DNA from: Adiantum capillus-veneris
Lineage: Eukaryota; Streptophyta; Polypodiopsida; Polypodiales; Pteridaceae
DNA length: 64,000 nucleotides
Assembly (NCBI GenBank): GCA_014529385.2
Contig: CM043959.1
Span: 7,741,026-7,805,025, forward strand
Direction: 5' to 3'
Part shown: in pieces, positions 22,237 through 32,823 of the stretch
Numbering within the stretch: position 1 is the stretch's first letter
Layout: every line of letters starts with the position of its first letter
The notes under the pieces: model-generated
Told to the model about the DNA's origin: nothing
What the model saw: the letters and a program-made list of their open reading frames with translations, nothing else
Databases searched by the model: none
Program-made: the position numbers and the translations under genes

Positions 22237-23054
22237 TTATTCAATGTGTGATGGCATGGGTACATGAGCAAGTGCATTGTCTAGATGGTGTGCATACATT
22301 CTTTTCTTGTCCACTTGCATTTTGTATGTCCATGATCGGGCATGGGGCTGTTTTTGTGCTTGTTGAGTGGGAACTTGTAGCCATACATGGATTGGGATGT
22401 GGTCCGAATTGGGTGATCTCTTCCCAATTGTAAAATTACTTACAATATGGGATGCCTCATATGCAATTAATACATAATCAATAACACTCATGCCTTTGTT
22501 GGCTGTGTAGCATGTGCATTCTCTCGATTTTTCAAACTTACTTGTTCCATTGACGACGATTAGTTGTAAGGATGTCATCATACTGAGAAATGCAATACCT
22601 TGCGGGTTTGTAATGAGATCTTTCGAACATCTCTCCCATGTGGGATCTAGTATCTCATTATGTTCAAGCATTGGAGGTGTCATGAGATCCACCATTTGCA
22701 TTTGCGCATATGCTATGCGAGCATTCATGTCCCCAATAAGCATAATCATCCCTTCTTGTGCATAAGCATGGATATCGGCATACAGATCCTCGAAAGGGTA
22801 ATTCTTCTCTACATTGAAGGCACCATAGAATGGTGACTCTCTATGGGGGATGTAGCACCCGGCAATGAACATAGGTTTAGGTTTTGTGTCAAACCTGATC
22901 CATATGTACCGGTTATGAGCATCTGTCTTGCAAATTGTGATCATTTTTTTGAGTGCATCGTGTTCCCATGTTTCCAATAAAAAGAGAATGTCTGCTTGTG
23001 GTAGGACTTCCGTTAATCCTTCTCCTTTATGCCACGGGAAGCCTCTGCAATTCC

Positions 23055-23059
<5 letters not shown>
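22237..23059 (-). pseudogene. LINE APE-type endonuclease
   Basis: The domain nicks target DNA to start reverse transcription. Key motifs are present: SWNCRGF at the very start, LLETWEHD near 22960, LIGDMNAR near 22735, VIDYVLI near 22480 and NSDHIPIH near 22405. The open frame runs on into the (TC)n tract as Ser-Leu repeats, which is flank and not protein. Between 22236 and 22097 the link to RT is broken by a stop and a shift of frame. Confidence 0.85.

Positions 23060-23092
<33 letters not shown>
23060..23092. repeat. (GA)n flank right of LINE
   Basis: About 16 AG units directly next to the LINE's 5' end. Together with 19698-19714 it forms matching flanks of the element. Confidence 0.95.
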
Positions 23093-23094
<2 letters not shown>

Positions 23095-23479
23095 GTGGAC
23101 CAAGCATGAGAGGGGGGTATACTCTCCCACACACACCCACACACATTCTCTCATTGTGTGGAGTGCAAAGTGCAAGAGCTCCATCTCCTTCTCCAAGATT
23201 GTTGACAAGTGGAGAGCCTACATCAACACTCTTGGCTATGGAATGCAAATCCAACCAAGAGTCATGCTTCAATGCTTAAGCTTGCCATCTTCTCCATCTT
23301 CATTACTATGCTATTATGCTATGCTAAGCAAGAAGAGTGATGATAAGTGAGGAACTATTTCTTTCTCCTACAAATGATTCTTAAAGTGATCTCACAAAAA
23401 TGCTCACTTTAATTCTCTTAATTCCGCTATTCTCAAAGTTCATAGGCCATTTCCATTACACCACATTGTGGGGTTATAG
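23093..23479. other. Non-coding, unassigned
   Basis: No conserved coding sequence was seen. It contains a short CA-rich stretch at 23130-23150. It presumably belongs to the DNA into which the LINE inserted. Confidence 0.4.
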
Positions 23480-23732
23480 GGTACCTACAAAACATCTATT
23501 GGAACAACACCGTACAACATGGTGTTTGGACTTAATGCTATCTGCCGCTTGAGTTTCTGATCCCAACACTACAAGTAGCTAAACAACTCGGATGGATAGA
23601 CCATGAATTGTCTTCTAGAGTCAATGACCTTGAAAAACTTAATGAGCTTCGCCTGAAGGCCGTAGCCTCTATCTATGCTTAGATAAGGAGACAAAAGGAA
23701 TTTTTTGATGAGCATGTACGATCAAAAGAGTA
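23480..23732 (+). pseudogene. Gypsy post-integrase relic
   Basis: The plus strand reads TTPYNMVFGLNA near 23505, which matches the TPF.LVYG region at the end of gypsy integrase. LEKLNELRLKAVASIYA then follows near 23630, a TAG, and IRRQKEFFDEHVRSK, which is the usual region after integrase. Frames are interrupted. The rest of the element is missing and the join to copia gag follows at about 23733. Confidence 0.65.
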
Positions 23733-24386
23733 TTGATGCAGGGCATTGATGTACGTCTTGGTTCTGAGGATAAAGGCGATGTTGAGGATGTTGCAGGTCT
23801 TGCTGTAAGGATTGCTGCTATTAGAGTTGTTTTGCCTACGGTAGAACAAGCTCGTTGGGATGTAAAGGATGCGCACGCTCATGCATTGATTGTGTTGTCT
23901 GTGAAGCGCACCATTGTTCCTCACATCCATTCAACAAAATATGCAAAACAAGCTTGGGATATTTTGGATGGTCTTTATGCAAGTCGCAATGAGGCTAAAA
24001 TTGCTTTGCTGCGTAAAGAGCTGGAGTCGAAGATTATGCATGAGGAAGATGATATGGACACTTTCCTTGCTGGTGTCAAGGATATCAATGAGCAACCTAT
24101 TTCTGCAAGTGAAGTCATTTCAAACAGTTCCCTTGTGTAGACTGTTCTTGATGCCTTACCAGATTCCTACCAGACTTTTGCTAGTACTTGGAGACTGATG
24201 ACCCAAGGAAATCCTGAAGTCAAGTTTGATGCATTATGCACATTGCTCTTGCAATAGTCATTTTCCTAAAAAAACAGAACTAGGCAGCGGGCAATTGAAC
24301 ATGCTTTTATTGCTTCTCAAAGAAAGGGTGGTAACAGCAATGCGACCACTTCTTATGGTTCTGCTGCGAGTGGCAAAACTTATGTT
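23733..24386 (+). pseudogene. Old copia gag, first half (split by copia 2)
   Basis: The frame resembles UBN2-type copia gag: KYAKQAWDILDGLYASRNE, ALLRKELESKIMHEEDDMD and, after a stop at 24138, LDALPDSYQTFAST. It reaches SGKTYVPN, where copia 2 enters with a duplication of CCTAA (24387-24391). The same gag resumes after copia 2 at 29871. A stop near 24256 and the lack of an upstream LTR show an old fragment. Confidence 0.8.
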
Positions 24387-24391
24387 CCTAA

Positions 24392-24583
24392 TGTTGGGGT
24401 ATAAAGCCCAATGTGGTTGCCCAGGTAAGTGGGCGGGCCTCCAGGTATGTACACATATTCTTTTGTAAAAACCTAATAAGAACTCACTATGCTCTACACA
24501 TTACAGTAGAGCGAGTTCACCATATCGTCGTGCTCTTCTTCTCTCACTCTCTCTCGCGTCGCACTTCCGCTCGTACTCCTTCA
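24392..24583 (+). repeat. 5' LTR of copia 2
   Basis: 192 bp beginning TGTTGGGGTATAAAG and ending CTCCTTCA. It contains a CT-rich tract. It is short for a copia LTR. The target duplication CCTAA precedes it. Confidence 0.95.
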
Positions 24584-24585
24584 AC

Positions 24586-24597
24586 TGGTATCAGAGC
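24586..24597 (+). other. Primer-binding site of copia 2
   Basis: TGGTATCAGAGC is the complement of the 3' end of initiator methionyl tRNA, the standard primer of plant copia elements. It begins 2 nt after the LTR. Confidence 0.95.
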
Positions 24598-25612
24598 TCA
24601 GATCGAGGCTCGGGGCAGCACTGCAGGAGGCTAGAGTCACTAGCTCAGATTGGAGTGAAATTCGTCAGGCAAAGACACGGTCACCGTTCGGCTTCGACAA
24701 AGTTCTGCGCAGGCCATTTTCGACTACGTGGTCTCAGCGGGTGCAGATCCGACTCTGCAAATTTGGGGTTTTTGGCCTACGTCTGCAGGTGCTGAGGATA
24801 TCGACACTCCCAGAGTGTTGATTTGTGGCTGTCTACACATCGAAGGACGGCTCACAGTTCTTGGAGGCGTGTCACATACGACACGGGCGCATCTACACAG
24901 ATTGTAGGCGACATCCACTAGTTCATCAGGTAGCTTGTGTTTGCTGCTTGATATTCCAGATTTCATCCTGACATTGCAGGTAATTCCACATGGGATGTAT
25001 TGTCAGAGATGATGTATGTATGTTGAGGGTTTGCTGGCTGTGAGTCACGCAGCAAACAACCGCCGCAGCGGTTACAGCATACAGTGGGAAATTTGTGGAT
25101 GTATGACTTTGTGGGAAGTCTATGTACTGTTAGACTTACTGCAGCCTTTGTTGAGGGTCGAGTGAGGTTTTATTGAGCTGGGGGATTCTCGAATGTTGAG
25201 ATCCTTTCGGTGATACAGGTCTTGGAGCGATCCCTCGAGCACCCTTAGATAGGCAACTAGGATGTATTGACTGTGAGTTAGACAGTTGGGATTGCATCTT
25301 TGCTTTACTGCCGTTGAGGCATTGTCGCAGTCTATGCTTACAGGACAGTGACAGGACAATTAGAGACAGTACAGGTGCAGGACAGGTTTACCCACAGCTT
25401 ACAGTGTTAGAGAGACAATGGTTTTTTGAGTTGTTTTTTGGTCTGTTTTTAGTACACCAGAGCCATTTTACAAAGGAGACTCTGCCAAAATTTCTGCAGA
25501 ATCTGAAGCTTTCTTGGTTCATTTGATAGGTTGATATTGGTTCAGAGGTCAGTTTACAGGGGAACCTCTGCCGAATTTTTCCCAGGAAAGTAAACTACTG
25601 TGAAGCGTAGCT
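24598..25612 (+). other. 1.0-kb leader of copia 2
   Basis: No ORF with recognisable protein lies between the PBS and the gag ATG. At about 1 kb it is long for a copia leader. No repeat structure was noticed. Confidence 0.6.
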
Positions 25613-26481
25613 ATGGCTGGATCACAGGACACTGCTCTTTACAATATCAAGAATCTGGATGGAACCAATTTCCCATTGTGGAAGAAGCAGATTTGGCACG
25701 TGTTGGTACAAAAGAAGCAGATAAAACCTATAAAGCTAAAGGGGATAAAACCAGAAGATATGGACGAAGATGAATGGAGCGAAATGGATGAATTGGCACT
25801 TTCTACCATTATGCTGACTTTGGCAGAAAGCGTTTACTTCAATGTAGTAGACGAGATTTCGGCTTATCAAGCATGGTTAAAGCTGAGTGATCTTTATGAG
25901 AAGCAGAGTGCAGCTTCACAGGTATACTGGCTTAAGAAGCTTGTTGACTTGAAGATGAAAGAAGGGACACCTATGTCCAATCATCTAAATGAATTCAACA
26001 CAATCTATAGTCAGTTGTCAGCTCAAGGTGTCAAGTTTGATGATCTGTTAGAGCTATGTTCCTGTTGATCACATTGCCGAAAAGTTGGGACACTTTTTGC
26101 ACAGCTTTGAGTAATTCTGCACCTCCAGATGGTTTGAACATAGCAGGTGTAGAAGGAAGTATGCTTACTGAAGAAACCAATAGAAATACAATGGACAAAG
26201 GCAAAGGAACAGCCTTAGTTGTCAGGGGAAGGACCAAAGAAAAGTACAAAGGTGGAAAGAGGAATCAGTCTCGTAGCAAGTCCCGCAGTGCTAAAGGCAA
26301 GAGTGACATAGAATGCTACCATTGTGGCAAGAAGGGTCACATGAAAAGAGACTGCAGAGAATGGAAAGTAGAAAAAGGCAAAGAGAAAGCTGAAGACCAT
26401 GGTGAGAAGAACAAGTCCTCAGTGAAGATTCAAGAAATAAATGTGACAAACACTGTTGCAGAGGATGACAGTCTAGTGTGA
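25613..26481 (+). pseudogene. Copia 2 gag
   Basis: The ATG at 25613 (AGCTATGGC) starts MAGSQDTALYNIKNLDGTNF, typical of copia gag, with FPLWKKQIWHVL and YWLKKLVDLKMKEG following. A frameshift near 26050 moves gag to the next frame (LITLPKSWDTFC). A zinc knuckle CYHCGKKGHMKRDC sits near 26315. The frame ends at TGA 26479-26481, after which the same frame goes on into the protease. The TGA may be a C-to-T change of CGA. Copia elements normally have one gag-pol frame. Confidence 0.88.
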
Positions 26482-26496
26482 GGAGACATCTACTTC

Positions 26497-29400
26497 TTGA
26501 AGAATACAATGGACTCAGCTCTTCTTACATCATCTGATGGAAATGCACTGAGTGACTGGATTATAGACTCAGGGGCATCACTTCATGTGTCTCCAAACAA
26601 GGAGTGGTTTACCTCTTATGTGACCACTAAAGATCATGTTCGGCTAGGCAATGGGCAGACATGTGAGATCTTAGGTGTTGGAGATGTACAATTGAAGTTT
26701 CAGAATGGCTCTTCTTTCACGCTAAAGAATGTGAGACATGTTCCCGCAATTACAAAGAGCTTGATCAGCACATGTTTACTTGATGATGCTGGCTACGTCA
26801 CCACTTTTGGACAGAACATGTGGAAGATATCCAAGGGTTCTATGACAGTAGCACATGGAGTAAATTCTGGAGGACTTTACATTATTTATGTATCAAATGT
26901 CTCTAAAAATGTAATCAATGTAACCGAGCAGCCGAACGTTTCTTTGTGGCATAGCCGGTTAGGACATATGTCCAAGAAGGGAATGGAAATCTTGTCTCGT
27001 TCTGGTTATTTGCCTGGATTTTCATTTAATGATTTTGAATTCTGTGAACATTGTCTGTATGGTAAGCAAACACAGCAGCCACATAAGCATAGAAGCAGTA
27101 GAAGAGATACACAATTGGCACTTGTTCATAGTGATTTGTGTGGACCTATGCCTAACCTATCTCTAAGGGGAGCTTCTTACTTTATGACATTTATAGATGA
27201 TTACCGGAGGAAAGTATGGGTTTACTTTCTCAAGCACAAGGATGAAGCGTTTAGTGTTTTCAAAACGTTTGTGACACTTGTGGAGAATCAGAGTGGCAAG
27301 AAGCTTAAATGCTTACGCACTGACAATGGTGGAGAGTATGTTTCAAAGGCCTTTCAGGACTTTTGTGAGTCAAAAGGTATAAAACTTGAACTTACTGCTC
27401 CTTACAATCCTCCTCAAAATGGTGTTGCTGAGAGGATGAATAGAACCATACAAGAGAAGGTCAGAAGTATGTTGTCTAATGCAGAACTGCCAAATGGGTT
27501 TTGGGCTGAAGCTGTATCAACAGCTGTTCATCTTGTAAATAGATCTCCTAGCAAGGTTTTGCAGAAGGATTCAGTGCGAGAGATGGTATGGTCAGGCAAA
27601 ATGCCCTCATACAAGCATCTCAGAGTCTTTGGCTGTGAGGCATATACTCACGTTCCAAAGGAATTTAGGAACAAACTTGAGCCAAAGAGTAGAAAGTGCA
27701 TCTTTCTAGGCTATGGTAATTCTGGTGAGATGGGGTACAGACTTTGGGATCCCGAATCCAGAAAGGTTGTCCGCAGCAATGATGTTCACTTTAATGAATC
27801 CAAATATCATTCTAAACCAGAGAGGGTTGAGGAGATTAGAAGAGTTGTCTTCCAAGAAGATGGACCTGCACGTGCAAGACAAAATGTCAGGGCTCAAGAG
27901 GAGCAAGGACAGGATAGAGTGGAACCACAGGTTGTGGATGAGCCTGAGCCACCTATTGTGCGTAGATCTGGACGTGTCACGCGACCTCTTGATAGGTTTG
28001 TTCCATCTATGAACTATGTCATGTTGACTGATTGCAATGAGCCTTCATGTTACAAGGAAGCAGTGCAAATGAAGGACTCGGGAATTGGCAATTGGCCATG
28101 CAGTCAGAGATGACAGCTCTGCATAAAAACCAGACATGGAAGCTAGTTAAATTACCACGGGGCAAAAAGGCTCTACCTTGTAAATGGGTTTACAGGTATA
28201 AGATCACCGCTCATGATAGTCAGCCAAAGTACAAAGCAAGGTTTGTTGCCAAGGGCTTTAAGCAAGAACAAGGAATTGACTTTGAGGAAGTCTTCTCGCC
28301 GGTGGTCAAGATGACTACATTGAGATGCTTTTTTGCATTGGTTGCCATATTAGATTTGGTGTTGCACCAAATGGATGTCAAGACAACATTCTTGCATGGT
28401 GATTTAGATGTGGAAATTTACATGCAGCAGCCAGAAGGGTTTGTTGAGAAAGGCAAGGAAGATTGGGTATGCCAGTTGTTAAAGAGTCTTTATGGATTAA
28501 AACAATCACCGAGGGCATGGTACCATAAATCCCACAAGTTTATGCTTTCTCAAGGCTACAAAGGTAGTGAGTTCGATCACTGTCTATATACAAAGAAGGC
28601 TAAGGATGGTAGTTGGCTGATCCTTATTTTGCATGTGGATGACATGTTGATTGCTGGCAAGCACTTGGAGGAAATTTCAGCTTTGAAGTCAAAGATGGCA
28701 AAATCGTTAGACATGAAAGACATGGATGAGGCAAGTCATATACTTGGTATGCGCATTGAGAGAGACAGATCAAAGAAGTTGATTTGGTTATCTCAAACAG
28801 AGTATATTGACAAGGTTTTGCAACGTTTCAATATGGAGAAGGGAAAGGCACTGAGTGTTCCATTGCCACCATATGTGAAACTTAGCAAACAAGATTGTTC
28901 TGTGTCTGAGGAAGAACAGGCTGAAATGGATAAGATTCCATATGCGTCTGCGGTGGGTAGTTTGATGTATGCAATGATTGCTACTCGCCCAGACATTGCA
29001 TTTGCAGTGGGAGTAGTAAGTCGATACATGTCAAACCCAGGCAAGAAACATTGGGAGGCAGTGAAAGGAATATTGAGATACCTGAAAGCTACAAAGAGTA
29101 TGCGTATATGCTATGGGAGTCAGGAGCTAAGTGTAAAGGGTTTTACAGACTTAGATTATGCAGGTGACTTAGACAACCGAAGGTCTACGTCAGGGTATGT
29201 CTTTACATTGACTGGTGGAGCAGTATCATGGCGTTCTAGATTACAAGATTGTGTTACTCAGTCTACTACAGAGGCTGAATATGTTGCAGCATCAGAGGCA
29301 TGCAAAGAATCAATTTGGCTTAATCGAGTAGTAACAGATTTGGGAATCAAAGAAGAGATGCCTGTGTTATATTGTGATAGTCAAAGTGCTATACAATTGG

Positions 29401-29591
29401 CTCGCAATCCAGTTTATCACTCAAAGACAAAGCATGTGGATGTGAAGTATCATTTCATCAGGGAAATGCTCGAGGATAAGCAACTTCAGCTTGTCAAAGT
29501 TCACACCACAGAAAATCCTGCTGATCTACTTACAAAAGGACTTCCCTCAGAGAGCTTTGCGCATTTTCGCAAGGAGTTAGGTGTAGGGTAG
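26497..29591 (+). pseudogene. Copia 2 pol: protease, integrase, RT, RNase H
   Basis: Protease: DWIIDSGASLHVSP at the start. Integrase zinc finger: WHSRLGHMSKKGMEIL with FCEHCLYGKQ; core: VHSDLCGP, LRTDNGGEY and PPQNGVAERMNRT. RT in the second frame: KWVYRYKI, EEVFSPVVKMTTLR, MDVKTTFLHGDL, YGLKQSPRAWY and LHVDDMLIAG, with the catalytic Asp pair intact. RNase H: GFTDLDYAGDLDNRRSTSGY, STTEAEYVAASEA and YCDSQSAI. The frame shifts near 28085 (EAVQMKDSG to GNWQLAMQSEM), after integrase. It ends at TAG 29589. The order PR-IN-RT-RH is diagnostic of Ty1/copia. Confidence 0.93.
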
Positions 29592-29680
29592 TACATCACT
29601 TCTCTACATCTCTTGTATATTAGCTTGTATAGTAGCTTCTCTCACACTTAAAGTACCACATTGGACTTTAAGTGGGACGT

Positions 29681-29870
29681 TGTTGGGGTATAAAGCCCAA
29701 TGTGGTCGCCCAGGTAAGTGGGCGGGCCGCCAGGTATGTACACATATTCTTTTGTAAAAACCTAATAAGAACTCACTATGCTCTACACATTACAGTAGAG
29801 CGAGTTCACCATATCGTCGTGCTCTTCTTCTCGCACTCTCTCGCATCGCAGTTCCGCTCGTACTCCTTCA
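29681..29870 (+). repeat. 3' LTR of copia 2
   Basis: 190 bp, the partner of 24392-24583. A purine stretch AAGTGGGA lies just upstream as the likely polypurine tract. The target duplication CCTAA follows at 29871-29875. Confidence 0.95.
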
Positions 29871-29875
29871 CCTAA

Positions 29876-30475
29876 TGCTTCTGTTGGCAACAATTCGTCC
29901 AGAAATTCTGGTGATACGGGCAAAAAGAAGATATGTTGCCATTATTGTAAAGCTAATGATCACTTGATCAAGTCGTATCCTAAGTTGAAGGCCAAAGAGG
30001 CTAAGAAGAAAGAGGGTGGTTCCACTGCAAATGTTGGTTCCACTACAAATGCAGCCATTGTTGAGTCTTCTGCGAAAGGAGATTGTGTTGCTGATGTTGA
30101 TGCAGAATGGGCTTTTAGTGCAAAGTGCACTTACAATCCTGCTGTCCATGATGCATGCTTGTCAGTTGTTCCAGATTCACATGTGTTGTATTTTGACAGT
30201 GGTGCTACAAAGCATATTACCTCACATTGTGAATTATTTACCTCTCTCGAGTCTATCCCTCATGGCAATTCAGTCACTTGTGCTAACAATGCCTCTTATC
30301 CAGTTTAGGGAGTTGGAAAGATTGTGCTTACTGCTGCAAATGGCAGTTCCTTCACACTTGTTGATGCACTTTATGTACCTGGGATTAAGAAGAATCTCTT
30401 GTCTGTATCCACACTTTCTAGACTTGGACTTGTAGTAAAATTTGTGGATTATAGATGTACTATTCATGATCTCAA
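29876..30475 (+). pseudogene. Old copia, resumed: gag end and protease
   Basis: After the CCTAA duplicate, the interrupted gag resumes with SVGNNSSRNSGDTGKKKICC, then a zinc knuckle whose last Cys is lost (CHYCKANDHLIKSYP). The protease follows: VLYFDSGATKHITSHCELF near 30188, a TAG at 30306 and ALYVPGIKKNLLSVSTLS near 30370. Homology ends near 30475, before integrase, so the element is truncated here. Confidence 0.8.
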
Positions 30476-30715
30476 GGAAAATCATCGCCGACCATCCCCT
30501 TTCAAAAAGATGCAATTTGACAACTCGTCAAAAAGGGTATCCGTCAAGCAAAACACTACATCGAAGCCATGGGAAGGTGCCCTACTGCATCAACAGGCTT
30601 GGGTGATCGAGCTCAAGAAAATTCATCTGCAAAAAGTCATCCCGAAATGCAAAATTCCATTTCAGAGACTGAAATGCCAAACAGGGAGTTTCTATGCTAA
30701 AAAAATGACTTCTTA
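30476..30715 (+). other. Coding-like segment, not recognised
   Basis: One plus-strand frame (from about 30540) reads KGIRQAKHYIEAMGRC and continues open to TAA at about 30713 with a composition like real protein. It does not match retroelement proteins I know. It lies between the old copia and the palindrome array. It could be part of an unknown element or a captured gene piece. Confidence 0.25.
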
Positions 30716-30792
30716 ATTTGAAAACTGGCAAATAGGCCTTAGGGCACTGACATACATCCTCCCCATACATCAAAGGTCAAATTTTGCATTCT

Positions 30793-30816
30793 AGACATCA
30801 TACACGTATGATGTCT
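30793..30816. repeat. Palindrome P1
   Basis: Arms AGACATCATAC and GTATGATGTCT around a central AC. One unmatched position in the core (ACACGT for ACGCGT). Confidence 0.9.
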
Positions 30817-31064
30817 GGCAGGCACTTCCACACATGCAAATGTCATTTTTTCCACACCAGCCCCTTTATCATGCATTATACATCTCACCCAACAAGTCTC
30901 ATGGAATTTGGACCACATCAACCAAAAACTGCCAAGTTAGAGCCTTTGGGGAAAATATGGAATTATCCATAAAAAGAGTGCTCCAAACTAAAAGAATTTG
31001 GACCCAGGGCATGCACATAGCATATACATCTTATCCCCATGCTCAAATATCCATTTTGCAAGAT

Positions 31065-31090
31065 TAGACATCATACGCGTATGATGTCTA
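31065..31090. repeat. Palindrome P2, perfect 26 bp
   Basis: TAGACATCATACG followed by its exact reverse complement, with no spacer. The MluI-type core ACGCGT is intact. Confidence 0.97.
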
Positions 31091-31332
31091 GACCTATCAT
31101 GAAGGGGTTATGTCAGCATTTTGAGTATCCAGATTTGTATACCATGGCACATATAGCCTCTACACCAAGTTTGGGCACCTTTGGGCAAGTTTTGGTCACC
31201 ATTCTCATCATTTTTCAAAGCAAAGTGCCATTAACACCTTCTATGGCCTTGGGCACATGAGCACTAGTCCAAATTCATATTTGCACACATCATGAGCTAC
31301 CTCTACACCAAGTTTGAGCAAAAAATTCCAAC

Positions 31333-31360
31333 CTAGACATCATACGCGTATGATGTCTAG
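31333..31360. repeat. Palindrome P3, perfect 28 bp
   Basis: CTAGACATCATACG followed by its exact reverse complement. This is the longest perfect copy in the window. Confidence 0.97.
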
Positions 31361-31635
31361 ACCCCTTGAATTGACATGCTACTACGATTTTGGCAACTCC
31401 AACACTTTTACCACATCATTATGAGCTTCCCATCAAAATTTGATCACATTTGGATATCATTTGACCTCTATTTACCCAAAAGGAGGAAATCTGGACGCAT
31501 AAACCCTTTTCATGGCTTTTGACATCCATTTTCAAGCTCAATTTCAAATCTAAGGCTATGGGCACCATGCACATGCTATACACATCTTATCCAATGAGTT
31601 TCAAGCAGTTTTGGATCAACATACCTCATACGCGT

Positions 31636-31807
31636 TGTGAGCGGGATGAAAACACACATAGCGCCTCTATAACGACCCGACACACACTCTTGGGAAGATA
31701 CACACACACACACACTATGGGGCACCAATCGGCTTATACAACACACCTGGCCGAGACAGGGAAAACACCTCTGGAGTGAGAGGAGAGAGACTATCCACTT
31801 GCCCACT

Positions 31808-31849
<42 letters not shown>

Positions 31850-32795
31850 ACTCAAAAAACTTAGCTCAAAAGAGGAGAATTTCTGATGTTTAGATACAAT
31901 TGAGCTTGGGCCAACACCAATGGGGCAAATAGCTCACACAATATGGGTAAAATAAGCCAGATACAATCACAAACTAGAGCAGAAACTTCGCTCATAGGAG
32001 AAACTTACACAGAAAAAAAGCAGGAAAAGAGTGAGGAATTTGGCAAAATGGACAGCGCCATCGCGTCCGGAACGGCCCAAAACCCCAGTCTACAATGTCA
32101 AAGTGCTCAAATCCGACCTCGGATGAGCAGTTTACGGCCAAAACAGGCTCCAAAATGAGCAAAAACACACCTGCGGCTGTTCCTCTTCTCTTCTCCACGT
32201 TTTTTCTGGTCTTCTCTTTGTTTTTTCAGTTTCCACACTTAGATTTTTTAGTTGGGCACCCTTGGCCTTTTAGATGACCTCAAACGGACCCCGAACAGGC
32301 CAAAAATTGACCTCGCAGTGCATAGTTGTCACCTTTTTGCATCATTCGCACACCTGGCACTCAGCTTTTTTCTAATAATGCACCTCGCCACCACGTGAAG
32401 TGGCCCCAAAAAAAGGTCCTCATGATGACCTTTCTGCATAATTCTCACAAGCAAACACCCACGTTGTGTCCGTCCTCATCCGCGTGCAAATATTGACCTC
32501 GTTCGCCCTCCTGACGCCACTAGATGCCATCTGACGCACCTGCTGACCTCACGTCGTCGGCCCGCGGATAGCTTCCTCGAGAATTTTTACGCGCTACCAA
32601 CTCCTCCTTATTGTAGAAAAACACAATGGTACTAGTAACGATGAAAATCGATGCACTATGTACATGGTGTCCTACCTGTACACATGTGGGCCCCACGTAA
32701 CCACCTGGCTCTGGAAAATGGGCAATACTTTATTTGATGCACCATGCATGGGTATGTACATATGCGCAATCCCTTGCTCCAAAAAACTCCTGACA
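31636..32795 (-). repeat. 3' LTR of gypsy B
   Basis: 1160 bp, TGTGAGCGGG to TCCTGACA on the plus strand. It holds a (CA)n tract at about 31807-31846. The minus-strand stretch GGGGATGGGC, 13-22 bp outside its right edge, is the probable polypurine region. Confidence 0.95.
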
Positions 32796-32823
32796 TAATT
32801 TGCCCATCCCCTAGCCTGCTAGA

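Larger units (their letters stand above)
19715..23059 (-). mobile_element. LINE inside a (GA)n microsatellite, 5' truncated
   Basis: This non-LTR retrotransposon lies on the minus strand with an APE-type endonuclease, reverse transcriptase and C-terminal zinc knuckle. It starts at the endonuclease motif SWNCRG with no ORF1, so it is 5' truncated or its start lies at the tract. The 3' tail is not poly(A) but about four units of AAATC (19715-19733), and then (TC)n follows at once. The 5' side also abuts (TC)n (23060-23092, GA on plus). Both flanks are therefore the same dinucleotide repeat, which looks like insertion into a GA/TC tract. The coding frame is damaged by frameshifts and a TAG at 20721. 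Confidence 0.85.
24392..29870 (+). mobile_element. Ty1/copia retrotransposon 2, near complete
   Basis: A full-structure copia: LTR 24392-24583, PBS, leader, gag, protease, integrase, RT, RNase H, polypurine stretch and LTR 29681-29870. It is flanked by CCTAA on both sides (24387-24391 and 29871-29875). The LTRs differ by about five substitutions and one 2-bp indel, so they are roughly 97% alike and the insertion is fairly young. Coding damage is light: a frameshift near 26050, a TGA at 26479 and a frameshift near 28085. It sits in an older copia gag in the same orientation. Confidence 0.95.
30793..31635. repeat. Palindrome array, left part
   Basis: Non-coding DNA with 24-bp palindromes at 30793, 31066 and 31335 and the left half of a fourth at about 31621-31635, where gypsy B inserted. 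Spacing is 273, 269 and 286 bp. The DNA between them shows only scattered similarity (for example ACCAAGTTTG and TTTGGACC), so these look like very diverged tandem units in which the palindrome has been kept. The array may belong to the 3' LTR of gypsy D (see 52503-52527). Confidence 0.7.

Noticed and set aside
22928-23350. Open frames with Arg-Glu or Ser-Leu repeats
   Set aside because: They are translations of the (GA)n tract and its flanks, not proteins.
31992-32277. Small ORFs duplicated at 39572-39857
   Set aside because: Both copies are inside the two LTRs of gypsy B, so the duplication reflects the LTR pair and not a gene.
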